Shown: piece after piece, positions 9,290 to 18,268 of the stretch
How the letters are laid out: every line of letters begins with the position of its first letter
Position numbering within the stretch: the stretch's first letter is position 1
From: Saccharopolyspora phatthalungensis
GTDB lineage: Bacteria > Actinomycetota > Actinomycetes > Mycobacteriales > Pseudonocardiaceae
Direction of reading: 5' to 3'
NCBI RefSeq assembly: GCF_014203395.1
Contig: NZ_JACHIW010000002.1
Location: 930,001-994,000, forward strand
DNA: 64,000 nucleotides
Notes under the pieces: generated by a model
Told to the model about the DNA's origin: nothing
What the model saw: the letters and a program-made list of their open reading frames with translations, nothing else
Databases searched by the model: none
Translations under genes and position numbers: made by a program

Positions 9290-9402
9290 GCCTACGTAAG
9301 TCGGGGATCCCCCATCGCGTCTGGACCGCCAGGCGGCGACGGCAACTCCCGCAGGGGGCCGCTACCCGCACCGCTACGCAAAGCACTCTTGAAGCACTCT
9401 CT
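9290..9402 (-). repeat. Intergenic repeat element, copy A
   Basis: Read on the minus strand, this stretch begins at the stop codon of the flavin oxidoreductase. It matches a second stretch at 45460-45550: shared blocks are AGAGTG(C/T)TTCAA, TTTGC(G/A)TAGCGGTGC, CGCCGCCTGG and GGGATCCCCGACTTA(C/T)GTA. It ends just before the ribosome site of the ligase gene. In both places it lies in the same orientation as the flanking genes and fills an otherwise tight operon gap. Confidence 0.65.
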
Positions 9403-10741
9403 ACGCGACGATGGGCTGGGAGGCCCGGAGTCGGCTGCGGACGCGTGCTGCGGCGAGTGCGCCCGAGCGCACCGCGCCCTCGCTCGCCGGGCGCAGCATC
9501 ACCCAGTCGCCCGCGTACTCCACGGGCCCAACGGGGCGCGCCATGAAACGCGCGCGTCGGTGCAGCGCCTCTGGGGTGGCTTCGGGCAGGCCGTGGACGA
9601 AGGAATGCACGAAATGCTCTCGGCAGGCCGATTCCAGGCCGGGCACGTAACGCCGCGCCGCCGTGGTGAGCCGCTCGACGACTTGTTGCTCCGGTGCTTG
9701 CAGCAGCTCCGGGATGGTCCGGGCGTTGGCCATCAGGCTCAGCAAGCCCTTGCCCGCCGGAGCTCGCCCGGGATGCTTGGCATGGTCCACGATGATGCCG
9801 GACAGCGCGTCGTCCTCCGCTTCGGGCGTGAGCAGCACGTACAACGGCTTGCTGGACTCCGGTGCGAGCGGCCGGTCCAGCAGGCAGCTCACCTTCAATG
9901 TCGGCGTGAAGGTGCACGCCGACAGGAACGCGGAGTCTTCACCGGAGGGGTTGGCGTAGAGCCGGGCCGCGATCGGGGCGGGCACGCACAGCACCACGGA
10001 TCGCGCCGTGACGACGTCGCCGCCGACGAACAGCCGGACGACACCACGGTCGCTGACGACCTGGCGAACCACACTGCCGGTGACGACGTCGAGCCCGTCG
10101 GCGAGCCGGCGGGCGAGCAGGTCCATGCCGTCCCGGTAGGTTCGCCAGGTTCCCACGTCACCCACCGCGAGCAACAGGCTCACCATCGGCGCCGCCGTGG
10201 AGCGCGCGGTGTTCCAGCCGAAGAAACTGCCGGCGACCGGTTGCAGGAGATAGTCGTGCAGATCCCGGTGGTAGCGTGCGGCGAACTCCTTGACGGTAGC
10301 GGTTCCCAGCGGGCTGCGCTCCGGGTGGTCACAGTCGAACTCGTCGCGGTGGCGCGCCGACCAGGCCAGGAACCGGACGAGGTCGAGCCGGGCGCGTGGC
10401 GAGAGCCCGGCCCCGGAGAACGCAGCGGATTTCTCCGCCACACCGGCATGGGCACGGCCGTCGCGCCACATCCCGATGGACTTGCCGATCAACGGCACGT
10501 CGGTGATCGGCACCCGCAGCCGGTTGAGCAGTTCCCACGTCGCGCGGTAGCCGTGCAGCGGGATCTGCTCGGCACCCTCGTCGATGGTGTAGCCGTCGTG
10601 CCGGAGGCTGTGCATCCGGCCACCAACGTGGTCCTGCTGTTCGAAAACTCGGACTTGCAACCCGGCGCGGTGCAGCTCGTGCGCGGTGGTCAGCCCGGCG
10701 ACGCCGGCACCCACCACCGCGACATCGAGATCGGTACTCAT
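9401..10741 (-). CDS. FAD-dependent oxidoreductase (amine oxidase / protoporphyrinogen oxidase type)
   Basis: 446 residues. The N-terminus has the dinucleotide-binding loop AVVGAGVAGLTTAHEL followed by VFEQQDHVGGRMHS and DEGAEQIP, the FAD-binding signature of the flavin amine oxidase/protoporphyrinogen oxidase/phytoene desaturase superfamily. The C-terminal FAD segment reads EYAGDWVMLRPASEGAVRSG. Such enzymes oxidise C-N or C-C bonds; the substrate is unknown. The ATG overlaps the stop of the UbiA gene (ATGA), pointing to joint function with the membrane prenyltransferase. No transmembrane segment is obvious. Confidence 0.8.
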   Translation of the reverse strand: MSTDLDVAVVGAGVAGLTTAHELHRAGLQVRVFEQQDHVGGRMHSLRHDGYTIDEGAEQIPLHGYRATWELLNRLRVPITDVPLIGKSIGMWRDGRAHAGVAEKSAAFSGAGLSPRARLDLVRFLAWSARHRDEFDCDHPERSPLGTATVKEFAARYHRDLHDYLLQPVAGSFFGWNTARSTAAPMVSLLLAVGDVGTWRTYRDGMDLLARRLADGLDVVTGSVVRQVVSDRGVVRLFVGGDVVTARSVVLCVPAPIAARLYANPSGEDSAFLSACTFTPTLKVSCLLDRPLAPESSKPLYVLLTPEAEDDALSGIIVDHAKHPGRAPAGKGLLSLMANARTIPELLQAPEQQVVERLTTAARRYVPGLESACREHFVHSFVHGLPEATPEALHRRARFMARPVGPVEYAGDWVMLRPASEGAVRSGALAAARVRSRLRASQPIVA

Positions 10742-11709
10742 GCGGCGGCACCCCAACCGGCGAGCAGGTTCGCGGCGATCAGCAGCACCACGGACACCCG
10801 GTGCACGACGAACCCGAGCTTGCGGGCGCGCATGATGTCGTCCCGCCGGAATCCGAGGAAGTACTGGCGCGCTCGAAGGACCGTGGCCGGCAGCATCAGG
10901 AACACGAACCACCAGGGCGCGATCCCGGACGCGGAAGCGACCGCGCCGATCAGGAATTCTGCCGCGGACAGCGACCCGACGAAGATCGCGTTGCCCCTCG
11001 GCGACACCAGGGCCGCAACCGTGGGGCGACCGACGGCGCGATCGCCCTCGACGTCATTGGTGTTGGAATACACGCCGAACATCAGCGGGCCCGCCCCGAA
11101 CAGCAGTGCCTGAACGAACACGAACCAGGAGAACGTCCCCGTCGCCAGGCCGTAGGGCGCCACGACCAGCGCCACTCCGAGTGCGGCGATAAAGGCTTCC
11201 TGAAAACCGTGGTAACTGATCTTGATTCCGTAGGAATACTGCAGGGAGATCACGTACAACACCGCGATCAGCAGCACCGTCCACATGGCTCGGTGCGGCC
11301 CGAGCGCGATCGCGCCGACCCACAACGCCCCGCCGATGGCCGCGGTGACCCAGCCGAAGCCGAGGGCTTCGCGAGCCGTCAACGTGCCGGCGACCAGCGG
11401 CTTGCGCAGCTTCATCCGCAACGGGTTGTCCGGGCCGTAGTTCGCGATGTCACTGCCGTCCCGGAAGCCGGTCAGGTCGTCGAAGGCGACCAGCGCCATG
11501 ATCACGAAGATCTCGCCGAGCAGGAACGCGACGAGCATCGCGGCGGTGGCGGGCCCGAACCGCCCTGCGGGCACGATGACCGCGGAGAGGACCACGAGGA
11601 TGCTGAGGTAGTAGTCGTAGACGTCGAGCTTGCCCAGCCTGGTGTAGCTGCGGAACTTGCTCTCCGGCCGAACTGCCGTCGGCGTTAGGGTATCGGTGCT
11701 GCTCGTCAT
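10738..11709 (-). CDS. UbiA-family membrane prenyltransferase
   Basis: 323 residues with about eight to nine hydrophobic segments. Two Asp-rich motifs are visible: VAFDDLTGFRDGSD at about residues 73-86 and NTNDVEGDRAVGRPT at about 217-231, the latter matching the conserved DxxxD motif that holds Mg-diphosphate in UbiA enzymes. UbiA proteins transfer prenyl groups to aromatic or other acceptors in the membrane; some act as terpene cyclases. Nothing else in the locus makes a prenyl donor, so primary metabolism would have to supply it. Placed between a methyltransferase and the flavin enzyme in one transcription unit. Confidence 0.82.
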   Translation of the reverse strand: MTSSTDTLTPTAVRPESKFRSYTRLGKLDVYDYYLSILVVLSAVIVPAGRFGPATAAMLVAFLLGEIFVIMALVAFDDLTGFRDGSDIANYGPDNPLRMKLRKPLVAGTLTAREALGFGWVTAAIGGALWVGAIALGPHRAMWTVLLIAVLYVISLQYSYGIKISYHGFQEAFIAALGVALVVAPYGLATGTFSWFVFVQALLFGAGPLMFGVYSNTNDVEGDRAVGRPTVAALVSPRGNAIFVGSLSAAEFLIGAVASASGIAPWWFVFLMLPATVLRARQYFLGFRRDDIMRARKLGFVVHRVSVVLLIAANLLAGWGAAA

Positions 11710-11737
11710 CGCGGCGCTCCTTCGGCTCTGCGGGCGG

Positions 11738-12403
11738 TCATGCGTGATCCGGGAAGCGGATCAGCGCCGCGGTCGATGCGTCGCCGCCGTAGTCCAGGGA
11801 TCGTTCCTGGAGGACCTGTGCACCGGGCAACACTGCGAGGTAGTCCTCCAGCGTGCGCAGCCGCGACCACCGGCTGACCGGAATCTGGGCGCCGCTGTAC
11901 TCGATCAGCACGAGATACCGGAGCGACTCGGCCAGCGACGTGCACACCTTCGCCAACTGCTCATCGTCCAGCAGGTGCATCAGCACCCACACCGAGACGC
12001 CGACGTCGAACATGCTTGCCTGCCAGGTAATATCTTCCGCCCGGGCCAACATGAAGTCCACATTGGTCAGGTCAGCGCAGTTTCGCCGGGCGTTGTCGAG
12101 CATCTGCGGCGTCATGTCGATCGCGGTGACGCGGTCCGCGTGGGTGGCCAGGGTGGGGGTCAACCTGCCGACTCCGCAACCGACCTCCAGCGCGGTGGCC
12201 ACCGGCCGCCGCAGGTCCGCGGCCACGAGTCGCAGGTATTCGTCGACGATGCCGCGGGTCACACCGGTGGTCCCGGCGTTGAGCTCGGCAGGCTGCGAAG
12301 CGCGCATCACGCGCGCCAGACCGTTGCGCTCAGCCCGGCGAGCCCATTCCGCCGCGACCTCCTCATCGGTCGGACAGGCCGCTTCCCCAGTCATGGCTTG
12401 CAC
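11738..12403 (-). CDS. Class I SAM-dependent methyltransferase
   Basis: 221 residues. Motif I is ALEVGCGVGRLTPTLA, with AIDMTPQMLDNAR as motif II and FDVGVSVWVLMHLLDDEQL further on, the usual order for a Rossmann-fold methyltransferase. Start: GTG at 12403 lies five bases after AAGGAG; an ATG three codons downstream is nearly as good. The gene sits 28 bases from the UbiA gene and 57 bases from the DegT aminotransferase gene, in the same direction. N-, O- or C-methylation cannot be told apart. Confidence 0.8.
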   Translation of the reverse strand: MQAMTGEAACPTDEEVAAEWARRAERNGLARVMRASQPAELNAGTTGVTRGIVDEYLRLVAADLRRPVATALEVGCGVGRLTPTLATHADRVTAIDMTPQMLDNARRNCADLTNVDFMLARAEDITWQASMFDVGVSVWVLMHLLDDEQLAKVCTSLAESLRYLVLIEYSGAQIPVSRWSRLRTLEDYLAVLPGAQVLQERSLDYGGDASTAALIRFPDHA

Positions 12404-12460
12404 ACAGTCTCCTTCGGATTAATTGGCACCGCGGGCCCGATCGGCTTCGGGCCCCGGCGA

Positions 12461-13591
12461 CTAGCTGCGGGCGAATTCGCCAACGGCAGCCGTGATGTAC
12501 TCGACTTGCGAGTCGGTCAGATGCGGGTAAATCGGCAACGCGAGGATCCGGCCGCTGGCCCGCTCCGCGTTCGGCCACCGATCACCCGGCCCCGCGAACC
12601 GGGCGAACGCGCGCTGCGCCGGCAGCGGCGACGGGTAGTAGACATGGGTGCTGATGCCGCGCTCCAGCAGGTGTTGCCGCAACTCGTCGCGCCGCTCGAC
12701 CTGCAACGAATACACGTAGTAGCAGCGGCCATCCCGGTCCGGTGGCGGCGGCACCACACCTCGTTCGGCCAGCGGTGCGAATCGCTCGGTGTAGTAATCG
12801 GCGATTGCCGCGCGCCGCTGCAACCGCTCGGCGAAACCGTCGAAGCGGTAGGTCTGGAACGCCGCCTGGATCTCGTCAAACCTGCTGTTGTGCCCCACGA
12901 CGTGGTGCACGAAGCGCTGCTTGCCGTCCTGCCCGTGATTGCGCAGCATCCGCACCCGCCGCCCGATTTCGGGGTCACGCGTGACGATCGCACCGCCTTC
13001 GCCCGGCATCCCGAACGACTTCACCTGCACGAACGAGAAGACGCCCGCCTCGCCCCACATGCCCGCCGGTGTGCCGCCGAGCACCGCGCCCTGCGCGACC
13101 GCGGAGTCCTCGACGAGCCGGACGCCGCGGCGCTGCGCGAGTTCGGTGAACCGCGGCATGTCGGCCATGATCGAGAACATGTGCGCGGGTAGGATCGCCT
13201 TGGTCCGGTCGGTGATCCGCCGGTCCACCTCGTCCGGGTCGACGACCATCTTGTGCGGGTGGATGTCGGCGAACACCGGTGTCGCCCCGAGGTTCACCAC
13301 GGAGGCGGCCAAGGGCGCGCACCCGAAGGCGGGCACCACCACTTCGTCGCCCCCGCGCACCCCCATCGCCGCCAGCACCAGTCCGAGTGCGGAGGTCCCG
13401 CTGCCGCACGCGACGACGTCGGCCGCACCGAGGGAATCGCGCAGCAACTGCTCGAAACGCGCGGTGTGGTCGCCGAGGATGAACCGCTGCGCGGGTCCGG
13501 TGCCGATCTCCCGGATCAGGTCGATCATGACCTTGCGGTCGCCCTCGAACAGATCCGGTGGGAAGAACGGGATCTGGTGTCCGGAACTCAC
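12461..13591 (-). CDS. DegT/DnrJ/EryC1 (sugar/cyclitol) PLP aminotransferase
   Basis: 376 residues of fold-type I DegT family. Visible features: GSGTSALGLVLAAMGV (cofactor phosphate region), GGDEVVVPAFGC, AILPAHMFSIMADMP, EDSAVAQGA and the PLP lysine in FVQVKSFGMPGEGGAIVT, then the C-terminal STHVYYPSPLPAQRAF. The family aminates keto-sugars or keto-cyclitols, usually from Glu or Gln. The GTG start overlaps the stop of the second DegT gene (GTGA), so the two are co-translated. Two different aminotransferases imply either two amino groups or a heteromeric arrangement. It lacks the QQGK/NSK pattern of the 2-deoxy-scyllo-inosose enzyme encoded at 33085. Confidence 0.85.
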   Translation of the reverse strand: MSSGHQIPFFPPDLFEGDRKVMIDLIREIGTGPAQRFILGDHTARFEQLLRDSLGAADVVACGSGTSALGLVLAAMGVRGGDEVVVPAFGCAPLAASVVNLGATPVFADIHPHKMVVDPDEVDRRITDRTKAILPAHMFSIMADMPRFTELAQRRGVRLVEDSAVAQGAVLGGTPAGMWGEAGVFSFVQVKSFGMPGEGGAIVTRDPEIGRRVRMLRNHGQDGKQRFVHHVVGHNSRFDEIQAAFQTYRFDGFAERLQRRAAIADYYTERFAPLAERGVVPPPPDRDGRCYYVYSLQVERRDELRQHLLERGISTHVYYPSPLPAQRAFARFAGPGDRWPNAERASGRILALPIYPHLTDSQVEYITAAVGEFARS

Positions 13592-14904
13592 TTCGCCCTC
13601 CCCAGGTAGAACTCGCGGATCGCTTCGCAGACCCGATCGAGCTCCGTGACGTCGAGGTCCGGGTAGAGGGGCAGGGCGACGGCGCGTTGGCTGGCCGCCT
13701 CGGCGTTCGGGAAATCGCCCCGGCGGTAGCCGAGTTCGGCGAAGCAGGGCTGCAGGTGCAGCGGCGTCGGATAGTAGACCTCGGTGCCGACACCTTGTCG
13801 CGCAAGGTGTTCGACTAGTTCATCGCGGCGGTCGACCTCGACGAGGTAGACGTAGAAGACGTCCGCCGCATCCGATCGCCGGTCCACCGTCTCGGGCAGG
13901 CGCACGATGCCGGGCACGCCCCGAAGCCGCTCCTGGTATGCCTTGGCCAGTTCCGCGCGCCGCGCGATGTCGCGGTCCAGTTCGGTCAGCTTGGCGAGCA
14001 GGACGGCGGCCTGGATGTCGTCCATCTTGCTGTTGGTCCCGCACATCCCGGTCTCGGTGGAAATGCCGGGGAAGTTGTCGAGCGTAGGAGCGAACCTGCC
14101 GTGGTGGCGTAGACCGGAGACCAGTTCCGCGACCGTCGGGTCGTTGGTCAGCACGGCGCCGGCATCGCCGATGGCGCCCAGGGTCTTGCTGGGGAAGAAC
14201 GACAGCACGCCGCCCACACCGTGCAGCCCGGCGTGAGCACCTTTCTGCCACATGCCTATTCCCTCGGCGCTGTCCTCGACCAGCGTCAGTTGATGCCGGT
14301 CGGCCACCGCGGAGATCGCCGTCATGTCGGCCATCCGGCAGAACAGGTGCACCGGCATGACGAAACGGCTGCCGGCGGTGACGGCGGAGGCCAGCGCGTC
14401 CGGATGCAACGCATAGCTCACGGGATCGATGTCGACGAACTGCGGCCGACCGCCCGCGAGCACCACGGACGTGGCCGTGGCCACAAATGAATAGGCCGGG
14501 ACGAGAACGCCGTCACCTGGCCGAATCCCGCTGGCTCGGAGCAACAACACCAGCGCGTCAGTGCCGCTGTTCACGCCAATGACATGGGCGGCGCCGGTGT
14601 ATTCGGCGAGCGCTCGTTCTAACTCGGCGACCTGCCGACCATGCGAGAACTTCCCGTTGTCGAAGACGGCCGTCAGGTTGGCCTCGATCACCGGCCACAG
14701 CCGCTCGAAGGTCGCCGCCTGGGAAAAGAACGGAACCTCCCCGGATCTCCCCTCTCGGGTGAATCCTGGTATTGCCGCCCCTGTCCCGCCAGGCACTCGT
14801 TCGAGCGACACTGCTGCCACACCCCCAAATTCCGTTGGCCGGAGTTCACGCTGCGCGAAGTTAGCCGACGACGACTCGATTGCGAAAGCCAGGAGGCCGT
14901 ACAT
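13588..14904 (-). CDS. DegT/DnrJ/EryC1 PLP aminotransferase (first gene of leftward operon)
   Basis: 438 residues. The family core starts near residue 55 (VPFFSQ), so there is an extra N-terminal tail and a later start is possible; the ATG at 14904 has only a weak ribosome site. Core features are GVNSGTDALVLLLRASGI, PGDGVLVPAYSFVATATSV, MPVHLFCRMADM, EDSAEGIG and the PLP lysine in SFFPSKTLGAIGDAGAVLT, which resembles the sugar-aminotransferase (ArnB/DesI-like) subgroup. It heads the leftward operon and faces the Gfo/Idh gene across the shared control region at 14905-15100. Keto-sugar or keto-cyclitol amination is the likely role. Confidence 0.82.
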   Translation of the reverse strand: MYGLLAFAIESSSANFAQRELRPTEFGGVAAVSLERVPGGTGAAIPGFTREGRSGEVPFFSQAATFERLWPVIEANLTAVFDNGKFSHGRQVAELERALAEYTGAAHVIGVNSGTDALVLLLRASGIRPGDGVLVPAYSFVATATSVVLAGGRPQFVDIDPVSYALHPDALASAVTAGSRFVMPVHLFCRMADMTAISAVADRHQLTLVEDSAEGIGMWQKGAHAGLHGVGGVLSFFPSKTLGAIGDAGAVLTNDPTVAELVSGLRHHGRFAPTLDNFPGISTETGMCGTNSKMDDIQAAVLLAKLTELDRDIARRAELAKAYQERLRGVPGIVRLPETVDRRSDAADVFYVYLVEVDRRDELVEHLARQGVGTEVYYPTPLHLQPCFAELGYRRGDFPNAEAASQRAVALPLYPDLDVTELDRVCEAIREFYLGRAK

Positions 14905-15100
14905 GATCTTTTTTCACTCTTTGCGGTTATAACCCGTTCGGATCACTTGACGCGCTCTCCCCCGCCCCCGATAGGTTGTCGCCGATTAGGATGATCTTTT
15001 GCTGAAGTCGTCCCCTTTGGACCACACCGTGGACCACACCGTGGACCACGCCCGGCGTCGGCGCACGGCGACGGCCGCACGACCCGCTGACGGAGAAAAA
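14905..15100. promoter_or_regulatory. Divergent control region with three GTGGACCAC-type repeats
   Basis: 196 bases separate the two divergent operons. On the plus strand TTGACG (14947-14952) and TAGGTT (14972-14977) form a weak sigma-70-like pair with a 19-base spacer; TAGGAT at 14987-14992 is another -10 candidate. Downstream, TTGGACCAC, GTGGACCAC and GTGGACCAC begin at 15017, 15029 and 15041, exactly 12 bases apart. Each full unit is a palindrome (GTGG-A-CCAC), so three protein dimers could bind on nearly the same helix face. If translation began at 14999 instead of 15101 the repeats would be coding. Confidence 0.5.
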
Positions 15101-16108
15101 TTGCTGCAACCCCTCGTGATCGGCTTAGGCCGATCCGGCGCAGGGCTCCACCTGAAAGTCCTCTCGCGAATGGCCAGCGCACCGGAGGGCCCGCTGTTGA
15201 GCGGCACACCCGTCGCCTGCGATCCGCGGCCAGAAGCGGGCCACGGCCTCGCCGGCGTCACGATCGCCGACTCGATCAGCGACGCGTCGTTGTTGGTCCC
15301 GTTGTCGTCCACCGTGGTCCACATCTGCACTCCGCCGTCGTCGCGGACATCCGTGCTCCGCGAGTTGGTCGAGCACGGGTTCCGCCGGTTCCTCGTCGAG
15401 AAGCCGCTGGCAGTCGACCGCGGGCAACTCGATGAGATCCTGTGGTTGTGCCGGCGGCACGAACTCGACCTCGCGGTGGTCTCACACTGGTTGACCGCGC
15501 GGCTGACCGGCGAGTTGCGCACCCTGATGCAGGGCCGGGAGCTCGGAGCGCTGCGCTCGATCCGGGCCGTCCAGCACAAGCCACGCTTCTTGCGGTCATC
15601 GACCACCCAGGGACATCCGACTGCCTTCGACGTGGAGGTACCGCACTCCCTCGGCGTCGCGATCGACCTGGCCGGCCCCGCCGAACTCCTCGACGCGCGA
15701 TGCACCGACATGCGTTGTACCGACGTCATTCGCCCGCGACTCGGCAGTGCACATTTGGCACTGCGACACGGCTCCGGCGTGCGAACCGAGATCACCTCCG
15801 ATCTCACCTCACCCGTCCAGCAACGCAGCATCACCCTGGAATTCGAGAACGGCCGGGTAACCGGCCACTACCCGTTGAGCGAGAACGATGACCACGCACA
15901 GCTGATCGTCGAAGGCGATCGGCCTCGGTACGAGGTTTTCCGGGACGACGCGCTAACCGCCTTCATGCGGCGCACGTACCAGGACTTTCATCGCGGCCGG
16001 CGATCCGACCTCGCGTTGCACTGCGAGGTGGTCCGCCTGTTGTGCGAGGCCAAGGAGCACTGCGGTGCCGCACCGCGATCGCCCGGAGAGGTTGAGCATG
16101 CACAGTGA
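15101..16108 (+). CDS. Gfo/Idh/MocA-family NAD(P)-dependent oxidoreductase
   Basis: 335 residues. The N-terminal Rossmann domain begins PLVIGLGRSGAGLHLKVL; the family signature EKPLAV occurs in FLVEKPLAVDRGQLDEI, providing the lysine that polarises the substrate. The C-terminal half is the mixed sheet typical of Gfo/Idh/MocA dehydrogenases of sugars and inositols. Start: TTG at 15101, five bases after GGAG; a farther TTG at 14999 would add a low-complexity tail across the operator repeats. It is the first gene of the rightward operon and overlaps the next gene by 11 bases. It probably makes or reduces a keto-sugar or keto-cyclitol for the aminotransferases. Confidence 0.8.
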   Translation: MLQPLVIGLGRSGAGLHLKVLSRMASAPEGPLLSGTPVACDPRPEAGHGLAGVTIADSISDASLLVPLSSTVVHICTPPSSRTSVLRELVEHGFRRFLVEKPLAVDRGQLDEILWLCRRHELDLAVVSHWLTARLTGELRTLMQGRELGALRSIRAVQHKPRFLRSSTTQGHPTAFDVEVPHSLGVAIDLAGPAELLDARCTDMRCTDVIRPRLGSAHLALRHGSGVRTEITSDLTSPVQQRSITLEFENGRVTGHYPLSENDDHAQLIVEGDRPRYEVFRDDALTAFMRRTYQDFHRGRRSDLALHCEVVRLLCEAKEHCGAAPRSPGEVEHAQ

Positions 16109-16985
16109 ACTGCGCTTCCCGGTGAGGCGGCTCGCCGGAATCGGCGATGAGGCGGCCGTCGACTTCGAAGGACAGGTGGCCGCGATCCGCGCCCTTGATT
16201 GGCGCGCGGTGGAACTTCGCGCCGTGGACGCCACGGCGATGGGCGACCTCGATCCCGATGCCTTCCGGAGGGTCGCCGACCGGCTGCGGGCGGAACAGAT
16301 CGAGGTGGTGGGCCTGGCTTCCCGGATCGGTAACTGGGCCCGGCCGATCAGCGTGCCGTTCGACGAGGAGCTGGCCGAGCTGGACACGCTTGCCGACCAG
16401 TGCGCCGCGCTGGATTGCCGGTACATCAGGATCATGTCCTATCCGAATGACGGCCTGACGGAGGCTGACTGGGCCGGGCGAGTGCTCGAAAGGATCGCCG
16501 CGCTGTCCCGCCGCGCCGAGCAGTTGGGCGTCACGCTGCTGCACGAGAACTGCGCCGGGTGGGCCGGCCATAGCGCCGACCGGATGCTGCGCCTGCTCGA
16601 TGAAGTCGGCAGTCCCGCGCTGAAGTTGTTGTTCGACACGGGCAACGGGGTGCCACACGGCTACGACGCATCCGATCTGCTGGTGAAGATTCTTCCGCAC
16701 GTGGCTCACGTGCACGTCAAGGATGCCGTGTCCACACCGGAAGGAACCGCGTACACGCTGCCCGGTGACGGCGACGCTCGGGTAGCCGAATGCCTTCGAC
16801 TCCTGCTGGCCGCCGGATACTCGGGCGTGCTGTCCCTGGAACCCCACCTGGCGACACGGCCCCATGAGAACCTGCAAGCCGTCGGCGATGCGGCAACGCT
16901 GTTCATCCGAGCCGGTCAACGGCTGAGCCGCCTGCTGGACCATGCGGTGCTGCCCAAGCTGTCCGGTTGCGGTACCGGCCGATGA
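16098..16985 (+). CDS. Sugar phosphate isomerase/epimerase-like TIM-barrel protein (AP endonuclease 2 fold)
   Basis: 295 residues of the xylose-isomerase-like TIM barrel group (IolE/IolI/tagatose-epimerase relatives). Metal ligands are recognisable in LLHENCAGW (Glu), LLFDTGNG (Asp), VAHVHVKDA (His, Asp) and LSLEPHL (Glu). These enzymes isomerise, epimerise or dehydrate keto-sugars and inososes with a divalent metal. The ATG at 16098 follows GGAGAGG by six bases and lies inside the end of the preceding gene. Next to two Gfo/Idh enzymes, the arrangement resembles inositol or keto-sugar conversion modules. Confidence 0.8.
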   Translation: MHSELRFPVRRLAGIGDEAAVDFEGQVAAIRALDWRAVELRAVDATAMGDLDPDAFRRVADRLRAEQIEVVGLASRIGNWARPISVPFDEELAELDTLADQCAALDCRYIRIMSYPNDGLTEADWAGRVLERIAALSRRAEQLGVTLLHENCAGWAGHSADRMLRLLDEVGSPALKLLFDTGNGVPHGYDASDLLVKILPHVAHVHVKDAVSTPEGTAYTLPGDGDARVAECLRLLLAAGYSGVLSLEPHLATRPHENLQAVGDAATLFIRAGQRLSRLLDHAVLPKLSGCGTGR

Positions 16986-18268
16986 GGCACCCCGCCCTAC
17001 TGCGCGAAACTGACCACGAACTCCTGCTGCGACTGCTGCGGACTCCGACCGTCGGTCCGCTGGAGGCGGGACCGGACGATGGCCCCCCGCAGCTGTGGCA
17101 GGCACAGCGCGCTTACGCGGCTGCCGCCGGGGCGTTCGGCATGCGGGTCGTGCACCATGCTGCTCCCGCTGTCGATTCGATGCTTCGCGACGATGTGCCG
17201 ACGGCGGTGCGCGTCGCCGCTGAAGAACGCGAGTTCCTGGCACAGCAGCCGAGCCTGGTGCTTCGCCTGGGCCCGGAACTGCCGCGTGAGTCGACGGTGA
17301 TGTTCAACGTGCATCTCGACACGGTTGCCGGGCTCGAATCCGTCGGTTTCGACGGCTCCCGATTCACCGGGCGCGGGGCGGTGGATGCCAAGGGGCCCGC
17401 GGTGGCTCTGCTGGCCGGGGTGCGAGCGGCCGCAACGGCGAACAGCGCGATCGGCCGCGAGGTAGCGGTGCTGATCCAGGCCGTGTCGGGTGAGGAAGGC
17501 GGCGCGCTGGGGACGTACGGGACACGGCCACTGGTCGAGGCCGGTTTCTTCGGCCGCGTCAACGTTTTCTGCGAGCCGACCGGGTTGCGGTACCTTCCGC
17601 GGTCCACCGCCTCGATGACCGCGTGCATCGCCGTGGACGGCGAGGGCTCGATCGACGACCGGCCAGACGCCGGGCACAACGCCACCGTACTGCTGGGTTT
17701 CCTCGCGCAACACCTGGCCAAGGAGCTGGATTCCGCTGTGCGCGATGGCCGGGTATGTGTCGCCGGACTGCACACCGGCGACATGCACAACCGGGTTTAC
17801 GGTCGAGGACGACTGCTGCTCAATCTCTCGTACGCGTCATCGGCAGCGGGCGCGGCGCTGGAGAAAGCGGTGGCCGAAGCGGTCGACTCCGGTGTCCGCG
17901 AATTCGCCGACCGGTTCGGCAACACCAGGGAGTTCGCGCGCACCGCCGCCGACGCGGCTGCCATCACCCAGCTCTCCTGGACCAAGCGCGGCATGCCCTG
18001 CTTGCACAATCACGACCCGTGGGCCGAAGAGATCCTGCGGTCGGTCGGGGTTGTCCGGTGGCCCGCCGAGGAACCCGCGTTCACCTGCGACGCGATCTGG
18101 ATGGACGGCATTGCCGATACCTTCACCGCGGTGCTCGGACCTGGCTGCCTGGAGAACAACAACGCCCACGCGTCGGGCGAGTTCGTCGACCTGGTGGATC
18201 TGGAGGCATTCGCCGCCACCGTGGCCGAACTGCTCACCACCTTTTCCGAAATGGGGAGACCTGCATGA
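16982..18268 (+). CDS. M20-family metallohydrolase (ArgE/DapE type)
   Basis: 428 residues. Metal and catalytic residues of M20 deacylases/peptidases are present: NVHLDTVAG (His and Asp), GRGAVDAKGPAVALL (bridging Asp) and QAVSGEEGGALG (catalytic Glu and metal Glu), plus a C-terminal NNAHASGEFVDL region supplying the last His. The family removes acyl or aminoacyl groups from amines using two zincs. The ATG overlaps the previous stop (ATGA). In a pathway with acyl-activating enzymes, removal of a protecting acyl group from an amine is plausible, though not shown. Confidence 0.8.
   Translation: MRHPALLRETDHELLLRLLRTPTVGPLEAGPDDGPPQLWQAQRAYAAAAGAFGMRVVHHAAPAVDSMLRDDVPTAVRVAAEEREFLAQQPSLVLRLGPELPRESTVMFNVHLDTVAGLESVGFDGSRFTGRGAVDAKGPAVALLAGVRAAATANSAIGREVAVLIQAVSGEEGGALGTYGTRPLVEAGFFGRVNVFCEPTGLRYLPRSTASMTACIAVDGEGSIDDRPDAGHNATVLLGFLAQHLAKELDSAVRDGRVCVAGLHTGDMHNRVYGRGRLLLNLSYASSAAGAALEKAVAEAVDSGVREFADRFGNTREFARTAADAAAITQLSWTKRGMPCLHNHDPWAEEILRSVGVVRWPAEEPAFTCDAIWMDGIADTFTAVLGPGCLENNNAHASGEFVDLVDLEAFAATVAELLTTFSEMGRPA

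Noticed and set aside
9251..11113. Rightward 620-codon frame opposite the ligase, flavin oxidoreductase and UbiA genes
   Set aside because: Composition is Arg/His/Gly/Gln-rich as in antisense frames of GC-rich genes; the opposite strand carries three clear enzyme families with overlapping stops and starts.
15017..15049. CRISPR-like array
   Set aside because: Units are only 9 bases at 12-base spacing, without spacers or cas genes; fits an operator array.
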